DNA of 64,000 nt from NCBI RefSeq assembly GCF_004785795.1, contig NZ_SRRO01000001.1:2728001-2792000 (forward strand), in the 5' to 3' direction. The notes beneath the pieces were generated by a model, which saw only the letters and a program-made list of their open reading frames with translations, had not been told where the DNA came from and made no database searches. The translations under genes were made by a program, and so were the position numbers. Shown here one piece after another: positions 1 through 7,905 of the stretch; position 1 is the first letter of the stretch, and every line of letters starts with the position of its first letter. The stretch comes from Nocardioides eburneiflavus. GTDB lineage: Bacteria > Actinomycetota > Actinomycetes > Propionibacteriales > Nocardioidaceae.

Positions 1-1
1 C

Positions 2-976
2 GCGGGTGTCGAGCTGCGCCGGCGCGAGTACTACTCCGTCGGCGGCGGCTTCGTGCTCGGCGAGGACGACCTCGGCAACCCGGCGGTCGTGCCCGACGAG
101 ACGCCCGTCCCCTACCCGTTCACCACGGCCGACCAGCTGCTGGCCATCACGCGCGGGACCGGCCTGCGGATCAGCGACGTGATGCTCGCCAACGAGCTCG
201 TCCGCCGGTCCGAGGGCGAGGTGCGCCGCGAGCTGCTGGCGATCTGGCAGGTGATGCAGGAGTGCGTCGAGCGCGGCAGCCGGACGACGGGGGTGCTGCC
301 CGGCGGGCTGAAGGTACGCCGGCGCGCGGCCGAGCTGAAGGCCAAGCTGGACGTCGAGTGGGCCTCCGGGGTCGCCGACCCGCTGGGTGCGATGGAGTGG
401 GTGACGCTCTACGCGCTGGCGGTCAACGAGGAGAACGCCGCGGGTGGTCGCATCGTGACCGCGCCGACCAACGGCGCCGCCGGGATCGTGCCGGCGGTGC
501 TGCTCTACTACCACCACTTCGTGGCGGGGGCGGACGACGACGGCGTCGTCCGCTTCCTGCTGACGGCCGCCGCGATCGGCCTGCTCTTCAAGGAGAACGC
601 GTCGATCTCGGGGGCGGAGGTCGGCTGCCAGGGCGAGGTCGGATCGGCGTGCTCGATGGCGGCCGGCGGGCTCGCCGAGCTCCTCGGCGGCACCCCGGAG
701 CAGGTGGAGAACGCTGCCGAGATCGGCATCGAGCACAACCTGGGACTCACCTGCGACCCGGTCGGTGGTCTCGTCCAGATCCCCTGCATCGAGCGCAACG
801 CCGTGGCGTCGATCAAGGCCATCACCGCGGCACGGATGGCCGTGCGAGGGGACGGCTCGCACCACGTCTCGCTCGACAAGGCGATCAAGACGATGCGGGA
901 GACCGGGCGTGACATGAAGGACAAGTACAAGGAGACGGCACGCGGCGGGCTCGCGCTCAACGTCGTGGAGTGCTGA
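2..976 (+). CDS. sdaA: L-serine ammonia-lyase (serine dehydratase), 3' part
   Basis: This is the C-terminal part of an iron-sulfur L-serine dehydratase, which converts L-serine to pyruvate and ammonia in the cytosol. The reading frame is open to the left edge, so the N-terminus and start lie outside the window. The visible part holds the end of the beta domain ([10 protein letters not shown]) and the whole alpha domain, with the cysteine-bearing cluster motifs [12 protein letters not shown] and [14 protein letters not shown]. The protein ends in Cys. In characterised single-chain enzymes such as that of Legionella pneumophila, the C-terminal Cys folds back as the fourth cluster ligand in the resting state, so this terminus looks intact and functional. 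The family assignment is very secure. Confidence 0.95.
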   Translation, partial: AGVELRRREYYSVGGGFVLGEDDLGNPAVVPDETPVPYPFTTADQLLAITRGTGLRISDVMLANELVRRSEGEVRRELLAIWQVMQECVERGSRTTGVLPGGLKVRRRAAELKAKLDVEWASGVADPLGAMEWVTLYALAVNEENAAGGRIVTAPTNGAAGIVPAVLLYYHHFVAGADDDGVVRFLLTAAAIGLLFKENASISGAEVGCQGEVGSACSMAAGGLAELLGGTPEQVENAAEIGIEHNLGLTCDPVGGLVQIPCIERNAVASIKAITAARMAVRGDGSHHVSLDKAIKTMRETGRDMKDKYKETARGGLALNVVEC

Positions 977-1013
977 CGACCGGTGCGGCGGGGGAGCGCG
1001 TGATACTGGGGTC

Positions 1014-1451
1014 GTGGACGTCGACGTCGAGGTGCGAGCCGTGCTGCCCTTCCCGCGCGAGGTGGTCTCGGCCTACGCGGGCGATCCGACCAACGCGCCC
1101 GACTGGTACGCCAACATCGACTCGGTGCGCTGGCAGACGCCGCCTCCGGTGGCGGTGGGGTCGCGGATGGACTTCGAGGCCAGGTTCCTCGGCCGGCGGC
1201 TCGCCTACACGTACGAGGTGGTCGAGCTCGTGCCCGGTGAGCGGCTGGTGATGCGCACCGCTGACGGTCCCTTCCCGATGGAGACGACCTACACCTGGAG
1301 CGAGGACCCGGTCGGCACCGAGATGAGGCTCCGCAACCGCGGCACCCCGAGCGGCTTCGCCAGGGTCGCCGCGCCGGTGATGCGGAGGGCGATGAAGGGC
1401 GCGATGACGAAGGACCTGGCTCGTCTCGCCGAGCGCCTGGCGCAGGGCTGA
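1014..1451 (+). CDS. SRPBCC family protein
   Basis: A 145-residue protein of the SRPBCC (START/polyketide-cyclase/Bet v1-like) superfamily, which forms a cup that binds small hydrophobic ligands. Support is the typical opening (VRAVLPFPREVVSAYAGDP followed by a Trp), the central FEARFLGRRLAYTYEVVEL strand region, and a terminal helix rich in Lys and Arg. It starts at a GTG 37 bases after the serine dehydratase stop; no strong ribosome binding site is visible. It lacks a signal peptide and membrane segments. The ligand and role are unknown; it may be co-transcribed with sdaA. Confidence 0.8.
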   Translation: MDVDVEVRAVLPFPREVVSAYAGDPTNAPDWYANIDSVRWQTPPPVAVGSRMDFEARFLGRRLAYTYEVVELVPGERLVMRTADGPFPMETTYTWSEDPVGTEMRLRNRGTPSGFARVAAPVMRRAMKGAMTKDLARLAERLAQG

Positions 1452-1482
1452 GACCTCACGCCGGTCGGGGTGGCAGGGGCTG

Positions 1483-1725
1483 TCAGGAGGACCTGCGGGT
1501 GACCTCCCCGACGATCCAGGCGAGCATCACGGTCCCGGCGACGATGCTGGTGAGCTGCCAGCCGTCACTGCGCTCGGCGAGCGCCGCCGCGGCCACCAGG
1601 GCGCTGCCACCGACGACGGCCATCAGGATCACGCCGGGGAAGTAGTTGCACGCTAGGCAGCACGCCGACGCCCGGGCAGAGCCGAACGTCCCGTGGAGCA
1701 GTGCCGTGGTGCCCTCGTTCGGCAC
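1483..1725 (-). pseudogene. Remnant of a small multi-pass membrane protein
   Basis: An 80-codon frame whose last about 50 residues form two good membrane segments (FPGVILMAVVGGSALVAAAA and TSIVAGTVMLAWIVGEV). This looks like the C-terminal half of common actinobacterial small membrane proteins with four segments. The residues before it (an ARASACCLAC stretch) do not look like a membrane-protein N-terminus. The frame would begin at a weak GTG 27 bases from the stop of the upstream IclR gene, leaving no room for the missing segments. I read it as a 5'-truncated remnant. It could still be a short two-helix protein. Confidence 0.4.
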
Positions 1726-1752
1726 CGCCGTGGGGTCAGGCAGGCGCCGTGC

Positions 1753-2553
1753 TCAGCGGACCAGACTGTTGCCTTTGGCGGCGGCCAGTCGGGCGCGGAC
1801 GCTGAGCAGCGTCTCGATGATGAGGTCCTCGCGGCCGTTGTCGAGCCTGCTGATCGGCACCGCGACGCTCAGCGCGTCGACGGCCTGCGGGCCGAAGGGG
1901 AGCGCCACGCCGAAGCAGCGCACGCCCATGCAGGACTCCTCGCTCTCGGTGGCGTAGCCCTGCACGACGGCGCGCTCGATGATCTCGAGGACGGCGTCCT
2001 TGTCGGTGGTGGTGTTGGGCGTGATCGCGGCGATCGACTCCGGCACCATGTCGCGACGCTGCTCGAGCGGCAGCTCGGCGAGGAGGGCCCGCCCCAGCGA
2101 CGTGGCGTACGCCGGCAGCCGACGGCCGACGGCCGAGTGCATCCGCAGCGGGTGCACCGACTCGCGCTTGGCGGTGTAGATGACGTCGGCGCCGTCGAGC
2201 CGGCCGAGGTGGACGGTCTCGCCGGTGGTGGCGTTGACCTCGTCGAGGACCGACGCGGCGCGGGCGAGCACCGGGTCGCCGTCGAGGTAGGCCGAGCTGA
2301 CCACGAGGGAGTGGATGCCGAGCTGGTAGACGCTGCCCGTCGGGTCGGTCTGGAGCCAGCCGCGATCGACCATGGTGCGCAGCAGCGCGTGAAGGCTGCT
2401 CTTGGGGATGCTCAGCCGGGTGGACAGCTGGAGCTGGGTGCCCGGTCCGTTGGCGGCGATCTCGTCGAGGAGGTCGAGCGCGCGTGCGGCGGACTTGACG
2501 GGCCCCGCCGCCGTCGGTGCGGCGACCTCCGTGGGCTGGGTGGTCGTGCTCAT
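1753..2553 (-). CDS. IclR family transcriptional regulator
   Basis: A 266-residue cytosolic DNA-binding protein. An N-terminal winged helix (about residues 20-85, with LSIPKSSLHALLRTMVDRGW as recognition helix) is followed by the IclR effector-binding domain (about 90-260), with the characteristic GRRLPAYATSLGRALLA segment and a CMGVRCFGVALPF segment. IclR proteins repress or activate catabolic operons in response to small acids. No catabolic operon adjoins it, so its target is not evident; the AT-richer stretch just upstream may serve autoregulation. The ATG at 2553 is chosen because the HTH begins about 20 residues later, as is usual. Confidence 0.9.
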   Translation of the reverse strand: MSTTTQPTEVAAPTAAGPVKSAARALDLLDEIAANGPGTQLQLSTRLSIPKSSLHALLRTMVDRGWLQTDPTGSVYQLGIHSLVVSSAYLDGDPVLARAASVLDEVNATTGETVHLGRLDGADVIYTAKRESVHPLRMHSAVGRRLPAYATSLGRALLAELPLEQRRDMVPESIAAITPNTTTDKDAVLEIIERAVVQGYATESEESCMGVRCFGVALPFGPQAVDALSVAVPISRLDNGREDLIIETLLSVRARLAAAKGNSLVR

Positions 2554-2640
2554 GGCTTGGACTCCTCGTGTGAATGGAGGCCCCCGCCTCGCTCGACATG
2601 ATCGTAGCGAAGTTCGCATACATGGACAGTGGTTCAAACC

Positions 2641-2758
2641 CTTGACCAGTGACGTGGACTCGGGGGTCGTCGACCTGGGCGAGGTGGAGCTGCGCAACCT
2701 CGGGTGGACGACCGAGTGCGACAACCCGGTGAAGACCGTCAGCCTCGAGGTGCCCTGA
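2641..2758 (+). pseudogene. Possible tail of a lost gene
   Basis: Between the divergent IclR and AraC-type genes, one frame reads SDVDSGVVDLGEVELRNLGW and then an acidic, well-ordered stretch ending at a TGA at 2756. It has amino-acid composition and codon usage like a real protein end but no start or upstream body, because the frame upstream runs antisense through the IclR gene. I do not recognise the family. It may be the 3' scar of a deleted gene, or chance coding potential. Confidence 0.25.
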
Positions 2759-2821
2759 CCGCGAGGTGACAGGGCAATTCCGGTCGGGCGCGCGGAGCGC
2801 CCGGTGTCCCAGACTGGGGAC

Positions 2822-3727
2822 ATGAGCGAGTCAGGACGCGACCGGCTCCGCGAGCTCCTCGACGCCGTGCTCGACGAGGACCACGCGACCCTGGCAGACA
2901 TGGCCGGCGGGGCGCACTCCTCGCCGTTCCACTTCAACCGGCGCCTGCGCAGGGACGCGGGTGAGCCGCCGGTGGCGATGCGCCGACGGGTGATGCTGGA
3001 GCGGGCGGCGTGGCGGATCGCAGGCGGGTCGACCGTCACCGACGCCGCCTTCGAGGCCGGCTACGAGTCGGTCGAGGGCTTCGGCCGCGCCTACGCCCGG
3101 GCGTTCGGGCACCCACCGAGCACGCCGGCGGCGGGCCACTGGCTCCCGGCGCCCAACGGCATCCACTTCCACCCGCCCACGTCGCTGTGGGTCCAGTCCA
3201 CGGAGCAGGCCATGAACCCGATCACCGAGCACCTCGTCCGCCACGACCTCGACGACACGAGGGCCCTCCTCGACCTCGCGAAGGGCGTGCCGGGGGAGGC
3301 GTACGAGTCCCCGCAGCTGCCCGGCCTGCAGGTCCTCTGCTTCGACGGGCCCGACGAGTCGCTCGCGCAGCTGCTCGAGCACCTGGTGGCGACGAAGGAG
3401 ATCTGGCTCGCCGCCATCCACGGGGACGACTTCCCGGCCGCCGGCGACCGCGACCCCGCCAGCCTGCTGGCGCGCCACGACGAGGTGGCGCCTCGCTGGC
3501 TCGGCACCGTCCGTGACCTCGACGCCCGCGGGGCGTGGGAGGACCGGCTGGTCGACGCGCTGTGCGACCCGCCGGAGAGCTTCGTGATGGGCAGCGTGTT
3601 CGCCCACGTCGTGACGTATGCCGCCGCGCGTCGTCAGGTGGCCCGGCACCTGCTGCGGCTCCACGGCGTCGAGGTCGACGACGGCGACCCGATCACGTGG
3701 CTGCGCCGCCAGCGTGGCGAGGAGTGA
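2822..3727 (+). CDS. AraC-type HTH protein fused to a DinB-like domain
   Basis: A 301-residue two-domain protein. Residues about 1-105 are an AraC-type double helix-turn-helix with the usual second-motif signature (AFEAGYESVEGFGRAYARAFG) abridged here to GYESVEGFGRAYARAFG. Residues about 140-300 form a four-helix DinB-like domain (LLEHLVATKEIWLAAI, HVVTYAAARRQVARHLL), whose His residues in this superfamily can bind metal. Such fusions occur in actinobacteria, but their function is not established; a sensor or regulator in which the DinB domain responds to a small molecule or thiol is one possibility. The ATG at 2822 is preceded closely by GGGGA. An upstream in-frame ATG at 2804 is less likely. 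Confidence 0.8.
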   Translation: MSESGRDRLRELLDAVLDEDHATLADMAGGAHSSPFHFNRRLRRDAGEPPVAMRRRVMLERAAWRIAGGSTVTDAAFEAGYESVEGFGRAYARAFGHPPSTPAAGHWLPAPNGIHFHPPTSLWVQSTEQAMNPITEHLVRHDLDDTRALLDLAKGVPGEAYESPQLPGLQVLCFDGPDESLAQLLEHLVATKEIWLAAIHGDDFPAAGDRDPASLLARHDEVAPRWLGTVRDLDARGAWEDRLVDALCDPPESFVMGSVFAHVVTYAAARRQVARHLLRLHGVEVDDGDPITWLRRQRGEE

Positions 3728-3735
3728 GATCGCGC

Positions 3736-4077
3736 TCAGCTGCGCAGCACCTTCTCCATCGGGCGGCCCTTGGCGAGCTCGTCGACGAGCTTGTCGAGGT
3801 AGCGGATCTGCCGCATCAGCGGGTCCTCGACCTCCTGCACCTTGACCCCGCACACCGAGCCCGTGATCTGGTCGACGCGCGGGTTGAGGGTGGCGGCACC
3901 GAAGAAGTCCTCGAACGTCGTCTCCTCGGCGAGGTGCCGGCGCAGGGTGGCGTCGTCGAAGCCCGTCAGCCACTCGATGACCTGGTCGACCTCGGCCTGC
4001 GTCCGGCCCTTGCGCTCGGCCTTCGTCACGTAGTGCGGGTAGACCGACGCGACGCTCGTGGTGAAGATCCGGTGCAT
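3736..4077 (-). CDS. DUF2200 family protein
   Basis: A 113-residue protein matching DUF2200 end to end: [19 protein letters not shown] near the start, the central [13 protein letters not shown], and the closing [20 protein letters not shown]. The family is widespread, small and cytosolic, with no assigned biochemical function. The length is normal for the family and the ATG at 4077 fits family N-termini. It is convergent with the AraC/DinB gene, with 8 bases between the stops. Confidence 0.9.
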   Translation of the reverse strand: MHRIFTTSVASVYPHYVTKAERKGRTQAEVDQVIEWLTGFDDATLRRHLAEETTFEDFFGAATLNPRVDQITGSVCGVKVQEVEDPLMRQIRYLDKLVDELAKGRPMEKVLRS

Positions 4078-4100
4078 GCTCCGATGGTAGGCCGCGCGGG

Positions 4101-4631
4101 TCAGCCCTTGTGGTGATCGGCGGCCCGACGCAGCACCTCGGCCTCGCTCGCGACGGCCTTCACCGTGGCCGGGTCCATGAGCGGCTCGGTGCCGGGCTGG
4201 TGGAGGTCGGTCTCGGTGGTGTCCGGGTTGATGCCGTCTCCGGCCGCGGGGATCCCGGAAGGTGTGCGCAGGACGTCCTCGGCCTCGGCCTCGGTGAGCC
4301 CGAGGGCGGGGGCCATGACAGCGGCCTTCTTGGACGGGGCCTTCCTGGCGGCCTTCTTCGCCGGAGCCTTCTTCGCGGCGGGCTTCGTCGTCGGCGCCTG
4401 TGCGCCGGTCGCGGGAGCTGGCTCCGGCACGACCGAGGACGGCGCCTGGCTCACCCACTGGGCCGGGGGCTGCTCGGGCGTCGGGCCGCCGACACGCTCG
4501 ACCGCCCGGCCGACGACGCGGGCAGTCGTACGCACGCCGGTCGCGGCGACGCCCACCGCGGTGCCGGCGACGGCGGCCGCGGCGTGGGCGGGTAGCTGGA
4601 CAAGTCCTGAGGCGATGCGGATGGGCTTCAC
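4101..4631 (-). CDS. Conserved Ala/Pro/Lys-rich hypothetical protein
   Basis: A 176-residue protein of unknown function. The N-terminus (residues 1-50) is an Ala/Val-rich amphipathic or membrane-associating stretch ([20 protein letters not shown]). A disordered Pro-rich linker follows, then a histone-tail-like lysine run (about 83-105, [18 protein letters not shown]), and then an acidic C-terminus. Lys/Ala repeats of this type occur in actinobacterial nucleoid- and envelope-associated proteins, so DNA or polyanion binding is possible but unproven. The GTG start at 4631 has a clear GAGAGGA ribosome binding site. Confidence 0.6.
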   Translation of the reverse strand: MKPIRIASGLVQLPAHAAAAVAGTAVGVAATGVRTTARVVGRAVERVGGPTPEQPPAQWVSQAPSSVVPEPAPATGAQAPTTKPAAKKAPAKKAARKAPSKKAAVMAPALGLTEAEAEDVLRTPSGIPAAGDGINPDTTETDLHQPGTEPLMDPATVKAVASEAEVLRRAADHHKG

Positions 4632-4697
4632 GAGGGGTCCTCTCGTCGTTCTCGTCGGGTCGCGTGCTCCGGTACCCGATCCGGGCGCCCCCAGACC

Positions 4698-5072
4698 GTG
4701 ACCTGTGCCACGCGCGAGCGACCACGTCTGTCGGGGTGGGAAGGCGCGTCCCGGCCGGGCGGTGGTACGGAGGGTGCCCACACGCCGACCCCGGTCGGCG
4801 CCGTCCTCCTGCTCGGCGTCCTGGGCTTCATCCCCGGGACCACGACGAGCTACGACGGGCTCGAGGCCGCGGGTCACCGGTCGCACGCCGAGCTGCTCGG
4901 CATCTTCCAGGTCTCGGTCCTGCACGACATCGTGCACCTGCTGCTCGGTGCGGCCGGCCTCGCCCTGGCGCGTACGGCGCCGTCCGCGCGCGGGTTCCTC
5001 GTCGGCGGCGGCGCTACCTGCCTCGTGCCCTGGCTCTACGGGCTGCGCAGCGGGCGCCCCGTGACCCATTGA
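4698..5072 (+). CDS. DUF4383 membrane protein, C-terminally truncated
   Basis: A 124-residue membrane protein whose core is diagnostic of DUF4383: [18 protein letters not shown], then [19 protein letters not shown], then [18 protein letters not shown]. Family members normally have four membrane segments and continue past the WLYGL motif for another 35-40 residues. Here the frame stops nine residues after that motif (position 5072), and the segment before GVLGF is also shorter than usual. It may be a decaying gene or a minimal three-helix variant. The GTG at 4698 is the first in-frame start and has no convincing ribosome binding site. Confidence 0.55.
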   Translation: MTCATRERPRLSGWEGASRPGGGTEGAHTPTPVGAVLLLGVLGFIPGTTTSYDGLEAAGHRSHAELLGIFQVSVLHDIVHLLLGAAGLALARTAPSARGFLVGGGATCLVPWLYGLRSGRPVTH

Positions 5073-5105
5073 CGGCGGTGCGGGACCCCGAGCCTGCGGG
5101 CACGG

Positions 5106-6278
5106 GTGGCGCATGCCGATCGCCCGTACGGGGCACTGTTGGCGATGGCCGCCCTGCTCCAGCACGCCCCCGCCCACCCCCGCTCCCGCTCGTACGCCGA
5201 CCTCACCGACGACGAGTTCGAGGAGATCGGACGGACCCTGGACGCCCTCCGCGAGGAGGTCATCGCCAGCCGCGGCGCGCGTGACGCGGCGTACATCAGG
5301 CGGCTCATCGCCGTGCAGCGGTGCCTCGAGGTCGGCGGTCGGGTGGTGCTCCTGGGCAGCCGGAGCCGCGTCGCGTGGTGGCTCGGCACCACCTCCCTGG
5401 CGCTGTCGAAGGTGCTGGACAACATGGAGATCGGCCACAACGTGCTGCACGGCCAGTGGGACTGGATGCGCGACCCCCGGATCCATTCGTCGACCTGGGA
5501 CTGGGACCACGCGTCGGCGCCGGAGCACTGGCGCCGCGCCCACAACGACCGGCACCACGTGAACACCAACGTGATCGGCAAGGACGACGACCTCGGCTAC
5601 GGCATCATGCGCGTCGACGAAGCCCAGGAGTGGGAGCCGCGCCACCTCGCGCAGCCGCTGTGGAACCTCGTCAACGCCTGCATCTTCGAGTACGGCATCG
5701 CGATGTTCGACCTCGACCTCGGCGACGCGCTGCGGAAGGGGGAGGGCCTCTCGCCCGAGCTGCGCGCCGAGCTGCGCACCACCGGGCGTCGTGCCGCCCG
5801 CAACGCGTTCCGCGACTACGTGCTGCACCCGTTGCTCTCCGCGCCGACCGGGTCCGCCCGCACGACGGTGAGCGCCAACCTCGTGGCCAACGTGGCCCGC
5901 AACCTGTGGAGCCACTCGGTGATCATGTGCGGCCACTTCCCCGAGGGCGTGGCGACGTTCGAGGTCGCCGAGCTCGACGAGCACGAGACGCGCGGCCGGT
6001 GGTACGTGCGGCAGATGCTAGGCTCGGCCGACGTCTCGGGACCGTGGCTGCTCCACGTGCTGTGCGGCAACCTGTCCCACCAGGTCGAGCACCACCTGTT
6101 CCCCGACCTGCCGTCCAAGCGCTACCGCGAGATCGCGCGCCCCGTGCAGGAGCTCTTCGAGCGCCACGGGCTGGCCTACCAGAGCGCACCCCTTCTCCGA
6201 CAGGTCGCCAGCGCGTGGCACAAGGTCCTGCGTCTCTCCCTCCCCCCGGCGCGCGGTGCGCATGCGCGGGGCCGGTGA
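5106..6278 (+). CDS. Acyl-lipid / fatty-acid desaturase
   Basis: A 390-residue membrane di-iron desaturase that inserts a double bond into acyl chains of lipids or acyl carriers using O2 and electrons from a ferredoxin-type donor. All three histidine boxes are present in order: GHNVLHGQW, then RRAHNDRHHVNTN, and near the C-terminus LSHQVEHHLFPDLP with the acyl-lipid subtype QxxHH. Hydrophobic stretches lie between boxes 1 and 2 and before box 3. The first in-frame start is a GTG at 5106, but an ATG at 5145 would remove only 13 residues and is equally possible. No electron donor gene is adjacent. Confidence 0.88.
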   Translation: MAHADRPYGALLAMAALLQHAPAHPRSRSYADLTDDEFEEIGRTLDALREEVIASRGARDAAYIRRLIAVQRCLEVGGRVVLLGSRSRVAWWLGTTSLALSKVLDNMEIGHNVLHGQWDWMRDPRIHSSTWDWDHASAPEHWRRAHNDRHHVNTNVIGKDDDLGYGIMRVDEAQEWEPRHLAQPLWNLVNACIFEYGIAMFDLDLGDALRKGEGLSPELRAELRTTGRRAARNAFRDYVLHPLLSAPTGSARTTVSANLVANVARNLWSHSVIMCGHFPEGVATFEVAELDEHETRGRWYVRQMLGSADVSGPWLLHVLCGNLSHQVEHHLFPDLPSKRYREIARPVQELFERHGLAYQSAPLLRQVASAWHKVLRLSLPPARGAHARGR

Positions 6279-6398
6279 GGGCGTGGGGGAGGAGCCCGTG
6301 CTCGTCGCTGCCCTGCGCGCATGGCGAGCCGGGCAGACGGGTACGGCGTCGTGACGTCCAGCAGCGGCGTCGACCGACGTGACCCCGAAGGCACTCCC

Positions 6399-6638
6399 AT
6401 GGCAACCACTGAGCGCGACGAGACCAGACGCTTCGCCCGGCCCGTCACGGACGAGGACCACCGCCTGGTCCACCAGTTCATCCGGGCCAGCGGACGGCGG
6501 CCGACGGCAGCCGAGCTCGACGTGCTGCGCGACCACGGGGCGGTCGTGCGGGGTGTCCGGCCCCGGCACGCAGCTGCGGCACCCGGCCTCGCCGCCGCGC
6601 TACGCCGTGAGGTCGCCAGGCTCGTCAGCCGGCTCTGA
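6399..6638 (+). CDS. Small hypothetical protein
   Basis: A 79-residue, Arg- and His-containing cytosolic protein with a predicted helical core (EDHRLVHQFIRASGRRPTAA, then ELDVLRDHGAVVRG). It has no signal peptide or membrane segment. The ASGRRPTAAEL phrase resembles the short substrate-recognition or HTH-like helices seen in small actinobacterial proteins, but I cannot assign a family. The ATG at 6399 was chosen because coding character begins there; an earlier in-frame ATG at 6321 would extend into sequence without such character. Confidence 0.5.
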   Translation: MATTERDETRRFARPVTDEDHRLVHQFIRASGRRPTAAELDVLRDHGAVVRGVRPRHAAAAPGLAAALRREVARLVSRL

Positions 6639-6657
6639 CCCGCGCTGCGCGGGGTCG

Positions 6658-7296
6658 TCACTGACCGAGCAGCTCCTCCATCAGCTCGATCTCCGCGGCC
6701 TGGCTGGACTCGATCGACTCGGCGAGCGCGACGGCATCGGCGAACAGGCCGTCCTCCTGCTCGGCCTCGGCCATCTCGATGGCGCCCTCGTGGTGCTCGA
6801 TCATCATCTCCAGCCACATCGACTCGAACGCGCCGCCTTCAGCGTCCTCGAGCTCGGTCAGGTCGTCGGGATCCATCCCCATCCCATCCATCTCCTCGCC
6901 CTCGTCCTCGCCGTGCGAGCCCCCGTGGCTGTTGACGTGGTCGCGGGAGGTCTCGGGGACGTCCTCGCCCCAGGCGGTGAGCCAGTCGACCATCGACTCG
7001 ATCTCGGGTGCCTGGGCGGCGCGGATGTCCTCGGTGAGCGCGGCGAGCTCGGGGGACAGGTCGCGCCCCTGGGTCATGTCGACCATGACGAGGGCGTCGG
7101 CGTGGTGCGGGATCATCTCGGTCGCGAACTCGACGTCGGCGTCGTTGTGCACGTCTCCGTTCGCGGCGGTGCGTTCGGCGGCGGGGGCGTCGCCCGCGGT
7201 GTCGTCGCCGCAGGCCGCGAGGGTGGCCGTGGCGAGCGTGAGGACGAGCGCGGCCGCGGTGGTGCGGCGCGCGCGTGCAGCAGTGCGTGCGGACAT
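6658..7296 (-). CDS. DUF305 lipoprotein
   Basis: A 212-residue secreted lipoprotein. The N-terminal signal peptide ends at a lipobox LAAC (Cys about residue 29), followed by a Thr/Ala/Asp linker. The DUF305 domain has the two repeated His motifs of the family, FATEMIPHHADALVM and MMIEHHEGAIEMA, and an inserted His/Asp/Glu/Met-rich loop (SHGGSHGEDEGEEMDGMGM) suggestive of metal binding. DUF305 proteins adopt a ferritin-like helical fold and often sit in copper-response regions. It lies 76 bases after the DUF6153 gene on the same strand, so the two are likely co-transcribed. Confidence 0.9.
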   Translation of the reverse strand: MSARTAARARRTTAAALVLTLATATLAACGDDTAGDAPAAERTAANGDVHNDADVEFATEMIPHHADALVMVDMTQGRDLSPELAALTEDIRAAQAPEIESMVDWLTAWGEDVPETSRDHVNSHGGSHGEDEGEEMDGMGMDPDDLTELEDAEGGAFESMWLEMMIEHHEGAIEMAEAEQEDGLFADAVALAESIESSQAAEIELMEELLGQ

Positions 7297-7372
7297 GGGT
7301 GTCTCCTTGTCGGTGTCCGTGCTGGTGTGGTGTGCGGCGCGTGGCCCGGGCGGTGCCGGGCGCAGGCGCGCC

Positions 7373-7825
7373 TCAGCAGCGGAGGATCGACAGGAAGTGC
7401 AGGTCGGGTGGTCCGAGGTCGTGGGTCGCGGCCGTGGGTGGCGTACGCGAGCCTGCCGCGCGCGGGAGGAGTGCGACCAGCCCGGGCCGGGTGCGCACGA
7501 GCATGAGCAGCGCGATCGCGGCAGTGGCCAGGACGGTCAGGCAGAGGCCGAGCACCTGCATCGCGCCGTGGTCACCGGCATGGCTCGTGGGCGACCACGG
7601 CGCGGCGTCGGCGAGCACGTCGTCGCCGACGGGCGCCGACTGCGCTGGGTCCGCTGGGTGCGCCGGGTGCGCGCGGTGCGCCGCGTGGCTGGTGTGGCTC
7701 GCCGCGGTCGCCTCCACGGCCGGCGCGGGAAGCGCCGCGGGTCCGGCGGCGCCGGCGTGCGTGGCCAGCCCGTGCATGGCGAAGATCGCCAGCAGGGCGG
7801 CGGCAGCCCACCAGGTCCTGGTCAC
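7373..7825 (-). CDS. DUF6153 family His-rich membrane protein
   Basis: A 150-residue protein with an N-terminal membrane segment (WWAAAALLAIFAMHGLATHA), a long extracytoplasmic His/Ala/Pro loop (ASHTSHAAHRAHPAHPADP), a second membrane segment (VLGLCLTVLATAAIALLMLV), and the family's characteristic C-terminal tail ending in DLHFLSILRC. This is the DUF6153 architecture found in actinobacteria beside DUF305 genes. The His-rich loop and Cys tail suggest metal (copper) binding, which is an inference. The GTG at 7825 is the start. A strong hairpin upstream isolates it from the MFS gene. Confidence 0.75.
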   Translation of the reverse strand: MTRTWWAAAALLAIFAMHGLATHAGAAGPAALPAPAVEATAASHTSHAAHRAHPAHPADPAQSAPVGDDVLADAAPWSPTSHAGDHGAMQVLGLCLTVLATAAIALLMLVRTRPGLVALLPRAAGSRTPPTAATHDLGPPDLHFLSILRC

Positions 7826-7855
7826 GTGCCCGAGCCTAGGTCGTCCGGACACGGC

Positions 7856-7900
7856 GGTCACCCCGGGTGGACGTCGCGAGGACGCCCACCCGGGGTGACC
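7856..7900 (-). terminator. Perfect 15-bp hairpin after the MFS gene
   Basis: GGTCACCCCGGGTGG (7856-7870) and its exact reverse complement (7886-7900) flank a 15-base loop, starting 5 bases beyond the stop of the leftward MFS gene at 7906. There is no U-tract, which is common for actinobacterial hairpin terminators. It probably ends the MFS transcript and separates it from the DUF6153-DUF305 pair. Confidence 0.75.
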
Positions 7901-7905
7901 AGCCG

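Noticed and set aside
1736..2623. Long frames antisense to and overlapping the IclR gene
   Set aside because: They are Arg/Pro/His-rich low-complexity products of a GC-rich shadow frame; the IclR frame has full-length family motifs.
4101..5984. A 627-codon leftward frame covering the desaturase region
   Set aside because: Only its last 176 codons look like protein; the rest is antisense to the desaturase with its three His boxes.
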